Source: Mycobacterium sp. PO1 (GTDB lineage: Bacteria > Actinomycetota > Actinomycetes > Mycobacteriales > Mycobacteriaceae). Taken from it: 64,000 nt of DNA. The notes under the pieces are model-generated. The model made no database searches. It had not been told where the DNA came from and saw only the letters and a program-made list of their open reading frames with translations. Every line of letters begins with the position of its first letter. Within the stretch, counting starts at the first letter, position 1. Shown in pieces: positions 57,258-64,000 of the stretch. The DNA lies in contig NZ_BLTG01000004.1 in assembly GCF_017312405.1 (NCBI RefSeq), positions 1-64,000 of the forward strand, read 5' to 3'. The position numbers were made by a program, and so were the translations under genes.

Positions 57258-58148
57258 CTACGACACCGACCGACGCTCCCCGATCATCTGGAGCGCACGC
57301 TCACAGATCAGGCGCGCCGCCGGATCGTTGACGCCGCGACGCCATGCCCACACCAGCCGGCCGCGCAGCGCCGGCACTATTCGCAGGGTCTGCAGTTGGG
57401 GGTGAGCCCGCGCCATCGACTGCGGCAGGATGGCTACGCCGAGGCCGTGGACGGCGAGCTCTGCAAGCTCCTGGGGGCTGGTCGCCTCGAAAGCGATCCT
57501 CGGGACCACACCGGCGGCCGCGCACGCGTCCTGCAGCCGGCTCCGCAGGCCGGTGCCGCTCGGCAACGATATGACCGGATGAGGCGCCAAGTCGCTCAGC
57601 CGCAGCGACTTCCGGCCGGCAAGCGGGTGGCAGGAGGCTACGGCGGCCTCGATCACCTCCTCGGTGATCATCGCGAAGTTCAAGTCGGGCGGGTCGTCGT
57701 CGACGCCGACCGACGCGATCGCCGCGTCGAGTCGACCGTCGCGGAGTTCGACCATCAGTTCGTCGGATGTCGCCGTCGTCAAAGCGATCTCAACAGCCGG
57801 GTGGTCGGCATGGAAGTCGGCCAGCAGACGCGCGATGTCGAAGGGGTGTGACGTGACAGTCCCGATCGCCACCTCACCACGCACCACGCCGGCGATCTCG
57901 TCGACCGCCGCCCGACCATCCCTGAGGGCAGCCAGCGCGGCACGGGCGTGCGGCAGTAGCGCCCACCCGGCCTGAGTCAGACCGATCTCCCGGCTGGTTC
58001 GGTGCAGCAACGGCTGACCGACGGCGCGCTCCAACCTGCGGATCTGGGCGCTGACAGCGGGCTGCGCAACCCGTTCACGCGCGGCGGCCCGAGTGAAACT
58101 GCGCTCTTCGACGACCGCCACGAAGTACTCAAGCTGACGAAAATCCAT
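57258..58148 (-). CDS. LysR family transcriptional regulator
   Basis: 296 aa from ATG 58148. N-terminal HTH (MDFRQLEYFVAVVEERSFTRAAARERVAQPAVSAQIRRLE), C-terminal periplasmic-binding-like effector domain (about 90-290). An ATG two codons upstream (58154) is possible, but both starts lie within the palindrome. Divergent from an alpha/beta hydrolase, its probable target. Confidence 0.92.
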   Translation of the reverse strand: MDFRQLEYFVAVVEERSFTRAAARERVAQPAVSAQIRRLERAVGQPLLHRTSREIGLTQAGWALLPHARAALAALRDGRAAVDEIAGVVRGEVAIGTVTSHPFDIARLLADFHADHPAVEIALTTATSDELMVELRDGRLDAAIASVGVDDDPPDLNFAMITEEVIEAAVASCHPLAGRKSLRLSDLAPHPVISLPSGTGLRSRLQDACAAAGVVPRIAFEATSPQELAELAVHGLGVAILPQSMARAHPQLQTLRIVPALRGRLVWAWRRGVNDPAARLICERALQMIGERRSVS

Positions 58149-58196
58149 AAGCATTGATTATGGATTGCAGAACAAACATGTATTGGACTTATGGAT
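58143..58196. promoter_or_regulatory. LysR operator: palindrome plus direct half-site repeat
   Basis: Perfect inverted repeat ATCCATAA, 7 nt, TTATGGAT (58143-58165), containing the T-N11-A core of LysR sites. The half-site TTATGGAT recurs at 58189-58196, exactly 31 bp after the first. The left arm contains the LysR start codon, so binding would also affect the regulator's own expression. Confidence 0.7.
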
Positions 58197-58236
58197 GCGG
58201 CTCGGTCACCGTGGATGTGACGTCCCAGGAGGAAAT

Positions 58237-58908
58237 TTGACCGCATTCATCCTCGTCCCCGGAATGTGCCACGGTGCCTGGTGTTTCGAAGGCGTTGCGA
58301 ACTCCCTACGGTCGGTTGGGTACCGAGTGCACCCCGTGACCCTGTCGGGCGTCGCGGAACGGGCACACTTGCTGGCCGGCGCTGTGAATCTCGACACTCA
58401 CATCGCCGACGTCCTGGCGGTGGTCGAGGCCTACGCGTCCATGGACGACCTCGTGCTCGTCGGGCACAGCTACGGGGGCATGGTGATCACCGGTGTCGCC
58501 GACCGCATTCCCGAGCGGATCACCTCGATGGTGTTCGTCGACGCGGTCGTCCCGCAGGACGGCGAGGCCTGCTGGGACATCGTGGACGAGGCAGAGCGTG
58601 CCTGGTACGTCAAAGTCGACAACACCGGCTTCGGGGTGCCGCCGCTGCCGTTCTTCGACCCGCGCGCCACCTCCCATCCGCTGGCAAGCCTGATGCAGCC
58701 CCTGCGGCTGCTCAGTGATCATTGCCGATTCCGGCGAACGCTTGTCTACGCACTGGACTGGCCTGGTGAGTCGCCGATTCGACCGTCGTACGAGCGGGTC
58801 CGCGACGATCCGACCTGGCAGATTCATCTGCTCGATGGAAAGCACGACCTGATGCGGGACAAGCCGGACGAGCTACTGCGCATCCTGCTCGACGCCGCGG
58901 CTGACTGA
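58237..58908 (+). CDS. Alpha/beta hydrolase (EstC/Pir7b-like esterase)
   Basis: 223 aa from a TTG at 58237 with AGGAGG 4 nt upstream; the longer frame would run into the operator. HGAWCFEGV oxyanion region near 12, nucleophile elbow GHSYGG (76-81, Ser78), catalytic His203 in DGKHDLMRDKPDEL. Family members act on small esters. Expected target of the divergent LysR protein; substrate unknown. Confidence 0.85.
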   Translation: MTAFILVPGMCHGAWCFEGVANSLRSVGYRVHPVTLSGVAERAHLLAGAVNLDTHIADVLAVVEAYASMDDLVLVGHSYGGMVITGVADRIPERITSMVFVDAVVPQDGEACWDIVDEAERAWYVKVDNTGFGVPPLPFFDPRATSHPLASLMQPLRLLSDHCRFRRTLVYALDWPGESPIRPSYERVRDDPTWQIHLLDGKHDLMRDKPDELLRILLDAAAD

Positions 58909-58910
58909 AC

Positions 58911-58924
58911 TGGAACACGTTTCA
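58911..58924 (+). promoter_or_regulatory. KstR operator
   Basis: TGGAACACGTTTCA matches the KstR consensus TNNAACNNGTTNNA at every fixed position. It lies 2 nt after the hydrolase stop and 20 bp before the -10 box of the DUF35/thiolase operon, where it would overlap the -35 region. KstR is the TetR-type repressor of cholesterol-catabolism genes. Confidence 0.8.
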
Positions 58925-58943
58925 GTTATTTCGCCGCACTGGG

Positions 58944-58949
58944 TACGCT
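58944..58949 (+). promoter_or_regulatory. Leaderless promoter -10 box of the DUF35/thiolase operon
   Basis: TACGCT, 6 nt before the GTG at 58956. With the KstR box just upstream it forms a compact repressible promoter. Confidence 0.6.
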
Positions 58950-58955
58950 GACCCC

Positions 58956-59420
58956 GTGTCAGCTTCAACTCTCCCTGCGATCGACGGATGGTTCGCCACT
59001 GACGGTGACGGCGGCGCCTACCTGATCGGCGGCAAGTGCAACACGTGTGGGACCTATGTCTTCCCGCCGCGCGCCAACAACTGCCCCAACCCGGCCTGCG
59101 ACGGTGATGACCTGGCTCAGGTGCCGTTGTCGCGTCGCGGAAAGCTGTGGAGCTACACCGAGAACCGCTACGCCCCGCCCCCGCCGTATCCGTCCCCCGA
59201 CCCGTTCGAACCCTTCGCCGTCGCCGCGGTCGAACTGGCCGACGAGGGCTTGATCGTGCTCGGCAAGGTCGTCGAGGGCACCCTGGCCGCCGACCTGAAG
59301 GTCGGCATGGACATGGAACTGACCACCATGCCGCTCTACGTCGACGACGACGGTGTGGAACGCATCGTTCACGCCTGGAAAATCGCAGGCGCATCGAGCA
59401 CGGAAGGTGCAGCGCGATGA
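58956..59420 (+). CDS. DUF35 Zn-ribbon/OB-fold protein
   Basis: 154 aa. Zinc ribbon with Cys28, Cys31, Cys43 and Cys48 (CNTCG ... CPNPAC), then an OB-fold (SRRGKLWSYTENRYAPPPPYPSPDPFEPFAVAAVEL). Such proteins pair with thiolase-like or Ltp-type lyases acting on acyl-CoA, as in steroid side-chain degradation. Its end overlaps the thiolase start (ATGA). Orthologue of Rv1628c. Confidence 0.9.
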   Translation: MSASTLPAIDGWFATDGDGGAYLIGGKCNTCGTYVFPPRANNCPNPACDGDDLAQVPLSRRGKLWSYTENRYAPPPPYPSPDPFEPFAVAAVELADEGLIVLGKVVEGTLAADLKVGMDMELTTMPLYVDDDGVERIVHAWKIAGASSTEGAAR

Positions 59421-60619
59421 CGACTCCCGAACCGGTGTACATCCTGGGTGCGGGCATGCACCCGTGGGGCAAATGGGGACGCGACTTCACCGAGTACGGC
59501 GTCGTGGCCGCCCGCGCCGCACTGGCCGAGGCCGGCCTGGACTGGCGCCAGATCCAGCTCGTCGCCGGCGCGGACACGATCCGCAACGGCTATCCCGGTT
59601 TCGTGGCCGGCGCGACCTTCGCCCAGAAACTGGGCTGGAACGGGGTCCCGGTCACCTCCAGCTACGCCGCGTGCGCCAGCGGATCACAAGCCCTGCAGAG
59701 CGCGCGCGCCCAGATCCTGGCCGGCCTCTGCGACGTCGCGCTGGTCATCGGCGCCGACACCACCCCCAAAGGCTTCTTCGCCCCCGTCGGCGGAGAACGC
59801 CGCAACGACCCCGACTGGCAGCGCTTCCACCTGATCGGCGCGACCAACACCGTCTACTTCGCACTGCTGGCGCGCCGCCGCATGGACCTCCACGGCGCCA
59901 CGCTGGAGGACTTCGCCCAGGTCAAGGTCAAAAACGCCCGCCACGGCCTCAACAACCCCAACGCCCGCTACCGCAAGGAAGCCACCGTCGAAGACGTGCT
60001 GGCCAGCCCCGTCGTCTCCGACCCGCTGCGACTGCTGGACATCTGCGCCACCTCCGACGGCGCGGCCGCGCTGATCGTGGCCAGCAAGAGCTTCGCCGAG
60101 AAGCACCTGGGCTCGGTCGCCGGCGTGCCGTCGGTGCGCGCGGTGAGCCTGCAGTCGCCGCAGTATCCCCAGCACCTGCCCGAACTGCCCGACATCGCCA
60201 CCGATTCCACCGCCGTGGTCAACGCCCCCGAACGGGTCTTCAAAGACCAGATCCTCGATGCCGCCTACGCCGAGGCCGGCATCGGACCCGAAGACCTGAG
60301 CCTGGCCGAGGTCTATGACCTGTCCACCGCGCTGGAACTCGACTGGTACGAACACCTCGGCCTGTGCCCCAAGGGTGAAGCCGAGCAACTGCTGCGCAGC
60401 GGCGCCACCGCCGTGGGCGGCCGGATTCCGGTCAACCCCTCCGGCGGGCTGGCCTCGTTCGGCGAGGCGATTCCCGCCCAGGCCATCGCCCAGGTCTGCG
60501 AACTGACCTGGCAGCTCAAAGGCCAGGCCACCGGCCGCCAGGTCGAAGGCGCCACCGTCGGCATCACCGCCAACCAGGGCCTGTTCGGACACGGCTCCTC
60601 GGTCGTGGTCGCGCGCTGA
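59417..60619 (+). CDS. Thiolase/SCP2-type lipid-transfer protein
   Basis: 400 aa thiolase fold of the SCP2/nonspecific lipid-transfer class. Nucleophile region SSYAACASGSQAL with Cys86, and C-terminal ITANQGLFGHGSS with the conserved Gly-His. Orthologue of Rv1627c. The ATG at 59417 overlaps the DUF35 stop. With DUF35 and the KstR box, a role in sterol side-chain or other acyl-CoA breakdown is likely, either thiolysis or retro-aldol cleavage. Confidence 0.9.
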   Translation: MTTPEPVYILGAGMHPWGKWGRDFTEYGVVAARAALAEAGLDWRQIQLVAGADTIRNGYPGFVAGATFAQKLGWNGVPVTSSYAACASGSQALQSARAQILAGLCDVALVIGADTTPKGFFAPVGGERRNDPDWQRFHLIGATNTVYFALLARRRMDLHGATLEDFAQVKVKNARHGLNNPNARYRKEATVEDVLASPVVSDPLRLLDICATSDGAAALIVASKSFAEKHLGSVAGVPSVRAVSLQSPQYPQHLPELPDIATDSTAVVNAPERVFKDQILDAAYAEAGIGPEDLSLAEVYDLSTALELDWYEHLGLCPKGEAEQLLRSGATAVGGRIPVNPSGGLASFGEAIPAQAIAQVCELTWQLKGQATGRQVEGATVGITANQGLFGHGSSVVVAR

Positions 60620-60679
60620 GCGCGCAAGCAGACCGGGCGCGCTGAGCGCGCAAGCAGACCGGGGCGCGCTGAGCGCGCA
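60611..60679. repeat. 26-bp direct repeat with internal palindrome, 2.6 copies
   Basis: Two full copies (60611-60636, 60637-60662) and a partial third (60664-60679). Each starts GCGCGCTGAGCGCGC, a perfect 6-bp-arm inverted repeat around TGA, followed by AAGCAGACCGG. The first TGA is the thiolase stop codon. Probably serves as a repeated terminator hairpin. The rest of the 135-bp gap to the next gene is GC-rich without a clear element. Confidence 0.9.
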
Positions 60680-60754
60680 CGGCGCGTGTTGTTTGTCCGG
60701 CGACACGCTGCGCACGGCGTGCATTCCGCGCGCGCTCGCGGTGCAATGCAGCCT

Positions 60755-60982
60755 ATGGCCGACGTCGTCACCGTGCGGGTGAAGCCCGGCAGCGCGAAGG
60801 GACCACTCGTGCAGACCGGGCCCGACGGTGCGCTGACCATCTATGTGCGCGAACGGGCGGTCGACGGCAAGGCCAACGCGGCGGTGCTCCGAGTGCTCGC
60901 CGAACACCTCGGCCTGCCCCGCACCCGGATCACGTTGGTCGCCGGCGCCACCGCGCGAATCAAGCGCTTCCGTATCGAGTGA
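60755..60982 (+). CDS. DUF167 (YggU) family protein
   Basis: 75 aa, small alpha/beta protein with the family motif RVKPGSAKGPLV and ERAVDGKANAAVLRVLAEHLGLPRTRITLVAGATARIKRFRI. Function unknown. ATG 60755 gives the family-typical start; ATG 60746 adds three residues. Confidence 0.82.
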   Translation: MADVVTVRVKPGSAKGPLVQTGPDGALTIYVRERAVDGKANAAVLRVLAEHLGLPRTRITLVAGATARIKRFRIE

Positions 60983-61014
60983 GCGCACTCCGCGCCGACG
61001 AGCGCGCGCAGAAT

Positions 61015-61032
61015 GCCGCGCCGACACGCGGC
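61015..61032. terminator. GC hairpin between convergent genes
   Basis: GCCGCG, 6-nt loop CCGACA, CGCGGC in the 88-bp gap between the DUF167 gene and livF. Could end transcription from both sides; no U-tract. Confidence 0.45.
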
Positions 61033-61070
61033 GCGCAGGCGTGCAGACCCGCGCACTCGCGGAACGCGAC

Positions 61071-61817
61071 CTACGCCACACCCAGGTAGGCGGCGCGAAT
61101 GCTGTCGTCGGCCAGCAGATCCCGCGCATTTCCGGTGCGGGTGATCTCCCCCGTTTCGAGGATGTAGGCCCGGTCGGATCGGCTCAACGCCTGCTGGGCG
61201 TTCTGCTCGACGAGGAGCACCGTGGTACCGGTCGAATTGATCTCGGCGATGATCTTGAAGATCTGGGAGATCACCATCGGCGCCAACCCCATCGAGGGCT
61301 CGTCGAGCAGCAGCACCTTGGGCCGCGCCATCAACGCGCGTCCGATCGCCAGCATCTGCTGCTCGCCGCCGGACAGTGTGCCGCCCATCTGGTTCCGCCG
61401 TTCAGCCAGGCGCGGGAACGTCTCGAACACCCAGTCCTGACGTTCCCGGTGCGCGGCCCTGGACTCGAATTTGCGACCATAGCAACCCATTTCGAGATTC
61501 TCGGTCACGGTCATGCCGGGAAACACCCCACGCCCCTCAGGCGCCTGGATCAACCCGTCTGAGACCCGCCGATGCGCCTTGACCCGCGAGACGTCGCGGC
61601 CGTCGAACCACACCGATCCCGACGTCAGCGGCAGCAAACCCGAAATGGCGCGCATGATGGTGGTTTTCCCGGCGCCGTTGGAGCCCAGCAGCGTGACCAG
61701 CTCGCCTTCGTGCACCACCAGCGACACCCCATGCAGCGCCTGGATCCGCCCGTAGTGCGCGACGACGTCCCGCACCTCCAGCAGCACCCGACGCGTCGTT
61801 TCAGTGGAGTTCGTCAT
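61071..61817 (-). CDS. livF: Branched-chain amino-acid ABC transporter ATP-binding protein LivF
   Basis: 248 aa ATPase. Walker A GSNGAGKTT, LSGGEQQM signature, Walker B VLLLDEPSMGLAP; the EGRGVFPGMTV segment is diagnostic of LivF. Its start overlaps livG by 17 nt. Last gene of the liv operon; partners with LivG on the LivHM permease. Confidence 0.94.
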   Translation of the reverse strand: MTNSTETTRRVLLEVRDVVAHYGRIQALHGVSLVVHEGELVTLLGSNGAGKTTIMRAISGLLPLTSGSVWFDGRDVSRVKAHRRVSDGLIQAPEGRGVFPGMTVTENLEMGCYGRKFESRAAHRERQDWVFETFPRLAERRNQMGGTLSGGEQQMLAIGRALMARPKVLLLDEPSMGLAPMVISQIFKIIAEINSTGTTVLLVEQNAQQALSRSDRAYILETGEITRTGNARDLLADDSIRAAYLGVA

Positions 61818-62640
61818 CCGGCACCCCCAGGTAGGCGGCGACGACCGCGGGATCCTCGCGGATGTCGGCGGGCAGGCCGTCGGCGATCTTGCGGCCGAAC
61901 TCCAGCACCACGATCCGGTCGGTCACGCCCATCACCAACCTCATGTCGTGTTCGATCAACAGCACGGTGTAGCCATCGTCGCGGATCTTGCGGATCAAGT
62001 CGATCAACGCGGACTTCTCGCTGGGGTTGAAGCCGGCCGCGGGCTCGTCGAGACAGAGCAGCTTCGGCTCGGTGGCCAAGGCGCGGGCGATCTCGAGGCG
62101 GCGCTGGTCGCCGTAGGGCAGGTTCTTGGCCTTCTCCTCGCCTCGGTGGGCGATGCCGACGAATTGCAGCAGGGCCGTGGCGCGTTCGATCGCGTCGCGC
62201 TCTTCGCGGCGGTGACGCGCGCTGCGGAACAACGCACCGGGGACCGACGTCTTGTGCCGGGCGTCGGTACCGACGACCACGTTCTCCAGCGCGGTCATCT
62301 CGCCCCACAACCGGATGTTCTGGAACGTGCGCGCAATGCCCTTGCGGGTGATCTGGTGGCGTTTGACCGTGCCCAGCGGCGCGCCGTCGAACAGCACCGT
62401 GCCCGATGTCGGCCGGTAGACGCCGGTGATGGCGTTGAAGCAGGTCGTCTTGCCCGCACCGTTGGGGCCGATGAGCCCGAGGATCTCCCCGCGCCGGATG
62501 TCGAAGGTCAGCGAGTCCAGCGCGGTCAGCCCCCCGAACTTGACCGTCAGATCCTCGGTGCGCAACAGCACTTCGCCGGCGGCGGTGTGTACTTCGCGGT
62601 GCAGCGCGGCCTGCTCGGGGTCCGGATGGGGTTCGGTCAT
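61801..62640 (-). CDS. livG: Branched-chain amino-acid ABC transporter ATP-binding protein LivG
   Basis: 279 aa. Walker A GPNGAGKTT, the LivG hallmark GIARTFQNIRLWGEMTALENV, Walker B LLCLDEPAAGFNP. The usual LSGG signature is replaced by NLPYGDQRR, normal for LivG. An N-terminal 20-residue polar extension precedes the domain. Overlaps livM by 4 nt (ATGA). Confidence 0.94.
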   Translation of the reverse strand: MTEPHPDPEQAALHREVHTAAGEVLLRTEDLTVKFGGLTALDSLTFDIRRGEILGLIGPNGAGKTTCFNAITGVYRPTSGTVLFDGAPLGTVKRHQITRKGIARTFQNIRLWGEMTALENVVVGTDARHKTSVPGALFRSARHRREERDAIERATALLQFVGIAHRGEEKAKNLPYGDQRRLEIARALATEPKLLCLDEPAAGFNPSEKSALIDLIRKIRDDGYTVLLIEHDMRLVMGVTDRIVVLEFGRKIADGLPADIREDPAVVAAYLGVPDDELH

Positions 62641-63845
62641 ACCGGTGCCTGCTCGTCCGCGCCGCGCAACAGCTTGCGCGCGCTCTTGCCGTAGGCCAGC
62701 AGTTGGGCACGCACCGGGAACAACCCCTGGGGCCGGAAGATCATCAGCACCACCAGCGCCAGCCCGAAGAACAGGTATTTCAGGTCACCGAGGTTGATGC
62801 CGAACAGTTCCACGCCGAGCAACCGGTTGGGCAGGTACACGATCACGAACGCGCCGAACACCACGCCGAGTTTGTTGCCCTGCCCGCCCAGCACCACCGC
62901 ACACAGGAACAGCATCGAGTTGATGATGTTGAACGTCGGCGGCGCGACGTACTGCACCTGACCGGCGTACAGCGCGCCCGACAACCCACCCACCGCGGCG
63001 CCGATCACGAAGGCCCACAGCTTGAACCGGAACGTCGGCACACCCATGATCTCGGCGGCATCCTCGTCCTCGCGCACGGCGATCCAGGCCCGCCCGACCC
63101 GGCTGCGCTCCAGATTGCCGACCAGCAGCAGGATGCCGACGATCAACGCCAGACCCAGCCAGAACCACCACGTGCCGTAGTTCGCGTCGCCCGACGAGTT
63201 GGCGCTGGAGAACACGCCGTTGGGCAGCTCTTCGGACGTACCGAGGCGGGGGTAGGCGACCTGGTTGAGTCCGCGCGGGCCGTTGGTGATGTCGGAGAGG
63301 TTGTCGGCCATCAGGCGGATGATCTCGCCGAACCCGAGCGTGACGATGGCCAGGTAGTCACCGCGCAGCCGCAGCGTGGGGGTGCCCAGGATCAAACCCG
63401 TCAGCGCCGTGATCGCCATGGCGATCGGCACGCAGGCCAGCCACGCCCAGTCGGTGCTGAAGAACTTCGACACGCCGACCTGGTTCCAGGGACTCTCAGG
63501 GCTGGTCAGCAGTGCGACGGTGTAGGCGCCGACGGCGTAGAAGCCGACGTACCCCAGGTCGAGCAGCCCCGCCTGCCCCACCACGACGTTGAGGCCGATC
63601 GCGATGATCGCCACCATCGCGAACTGCGCCATCGTGCCGCCGAAGCTGATGCCCGGGGTGTCCAGGAAGTGCGGGGTGTACAGCGGCAGCAGTGCCAGCG
63701 CGCCGAACGCCAGCAGGCCGACACCCCATTTCTGCACCCGGATTCGATCGGCCCACCAGCGCCGCAGCACGTCGCCGGGAGCCAGCAGCGCATTGCCTGT
63801 CGCTGTGGTGCCCTTCCCGTCGGCGCCCGTCTTCCCCACACTCAT
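62637..63845 (-). CDS. livM: Branched-chain amino-acid ABC transporter permease LivM
   Basis: 402 aa, about ten membrane helices, with the LivM core NVVVGQAGLLDLGYVGFYAVGAY and the cytoplasmic EAA-like loop SRVGRAWIAVREDEDAAEIMGV. Polar N-terminal extension of about 35 residues. Its ATG overlaps the livH stop by 4 nt. Confidence 0.93.
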   Translation of the reverse strand: MSVGKTGADGKGTTATGNALLAPGDVLRRWWADRIRVQKWGVGLLAFGALALLPLYTPHFLDTPGISFGGTMAQFAMVAIIAIGLNVVVGQAGLLDLGYVGFYAVGAYTVALLTSPESPWNQVGVSKFFSTDWAWLACVPIAMAITALTGLILGTPTLRLRGDYLAIVTLGFGEIIRLMADNLSDITNGPRGLNQVAYPRLGTSEELPNGVFSSANSSGDANYGTWWFWLGLALIVGILLLVGNLERSRVGRAWIAVREDEDAAEIMGVPTFRFKLWAFVIGAAVGGLSGALYAGQVQYVAPPTFNIINSMLFLCAVVLGGQGNKLGVVFGAFVIVYLPNRLLGVELFGINLGDLKYLFFGLALVVLMIFRPQGLFPVRAQLLAYGKSARKLLRGADEQAPV

Positions 63846-64000
63846 GCGCGTGCCTTCCCCAGACTCTCCCCCAGGATGCCGGTGGGCCGGAAGAACAACA
63901 CCAGAACCAGCAGCGCGAAGGCGACCACGTCACGCCACTGCGTACCGAACAGCGCCTGACCGTAGTTCTCCATCACGCCGAGCAGCAGACCGCCGAGCAG
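63842..64000 (-). CDS. livH: Branched-chain amino-acid ABC transporter permease LivH, C-terminal part
   Basis: Only the last 52 codons lie in the window; the gene runs off the right edge. The C-terminus has a last membrane helix and the LivH ending (WRDVVAFALLVLVLFFRPTGILG), and the stop overlaps livM (ATGA). A periplasmic binding protein gene would be expected further right. Confidence 0.85.
   Translation of the reverse strand: MLGGLLLGVMENYGQALFGTQWRDVVAFALLVLVLFFRPTGILGESLGKARA

Noticed and set aside
60986..61070. CRISPR-like or REP-type GC repeats after the DUF167 gene
   Set aside because: Only scattered GCGC words and a single hairpin are present; there is no regular unit or spacer.

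Overview
The window is a GC-rich, gene-dense piece of an actinobacterial chromosome. Gene content and order point to a fast-growing mycobacterium (Mycolicibacterium type). Read right to left, the genes follow the Mycobacterium tuberculosis block Rv1627c to Rv1689: DUF35/thiolase pair, polA, rpsA, coaE, uvrB, uvrA, lysX, infC-rpmI-rplT-tsnR, pheST, the arg operon, a Rv1683-like fusion, mpg, tyrS. It lacks the polyketide synthase, PE and PE_PGRS genes that interrupt this block in M. tuberculosis. A mycobacterial rRNA leader and promoter next to tyrS at the left edge suggest the rrnB operon, the second rRNA operon typical of fast growers.

Layout. 1-360: rRNA leader and promoter. 364-6270: tyrS, mpg, an HSL-family esterase, an ABC exporter with a TetR regulator, a Trm112-like protein and a secreted protein. 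6350-11200: hydrolase/acyl-CoA-synthetase fusion divergent from an ABC-F ATPase. 11220-19560: the complete arginine operon argCJBDFRGH on the minus strand with 1-4 nt overlaps and an ARG-box-like site at its head. 19676-27050: pheST, an FMN glutamate-synthase-like protein, a class III adenylate cyclase and an MpaB/DUF2236 oxygenase. 27136-29190: tsnR, rplT, rpmI and infC behind a probable attenuator. 29428-38490: DUF1844 protein, lysX, a small acidic protein, an HTH_42 protein, uvrA and an MBL hydrolase. 38534-44060: class I aldolase, UspA, cutinase, paired SMR pumps, a STAS/anti-sigma-kinase pair and an MFS pump. 44099-54500: uvrB, DUF402, Fpg/Nei glycosylase, secreted protein, coaE-GrpB fusion, rpsA, PrsW-like protease, TRIC channel and ThrE exporter. 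54505-60620: polA, a LysR/hydrolase divergent pair and a KstR-box-preceded DUF35/thiolase pair. 60755-64000: DUF167 protein and a livFGMH branched-chain amino-acid ABC transporter cut by the right edge.

Themes. DNA repair is strongly represented (mpg, uvrA, uvrB, polA, Fpg/Nei, HTH_42 protein), as is translation (tyrS, pheST, infC, rpmI, rplT, rpsA, tsnR). Many genes have a TANNNT -10 box exactly 6-8 nt before the start codon, indicating leaderless transcripts. I found no insertion sequence, prophage, CRISPR array or tRNA. The less ordinary material is regulatory: an AUC start codon for infC behind an intrinsic terminator, a MerR-type 19-bp-spacer promoter for the MFS pump, a LysR palindrome containing its own start codon, a perfect KstR box, an ARG box, and three short tandem-repeat arrays. 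No clearly new multi-gene system was recognised.
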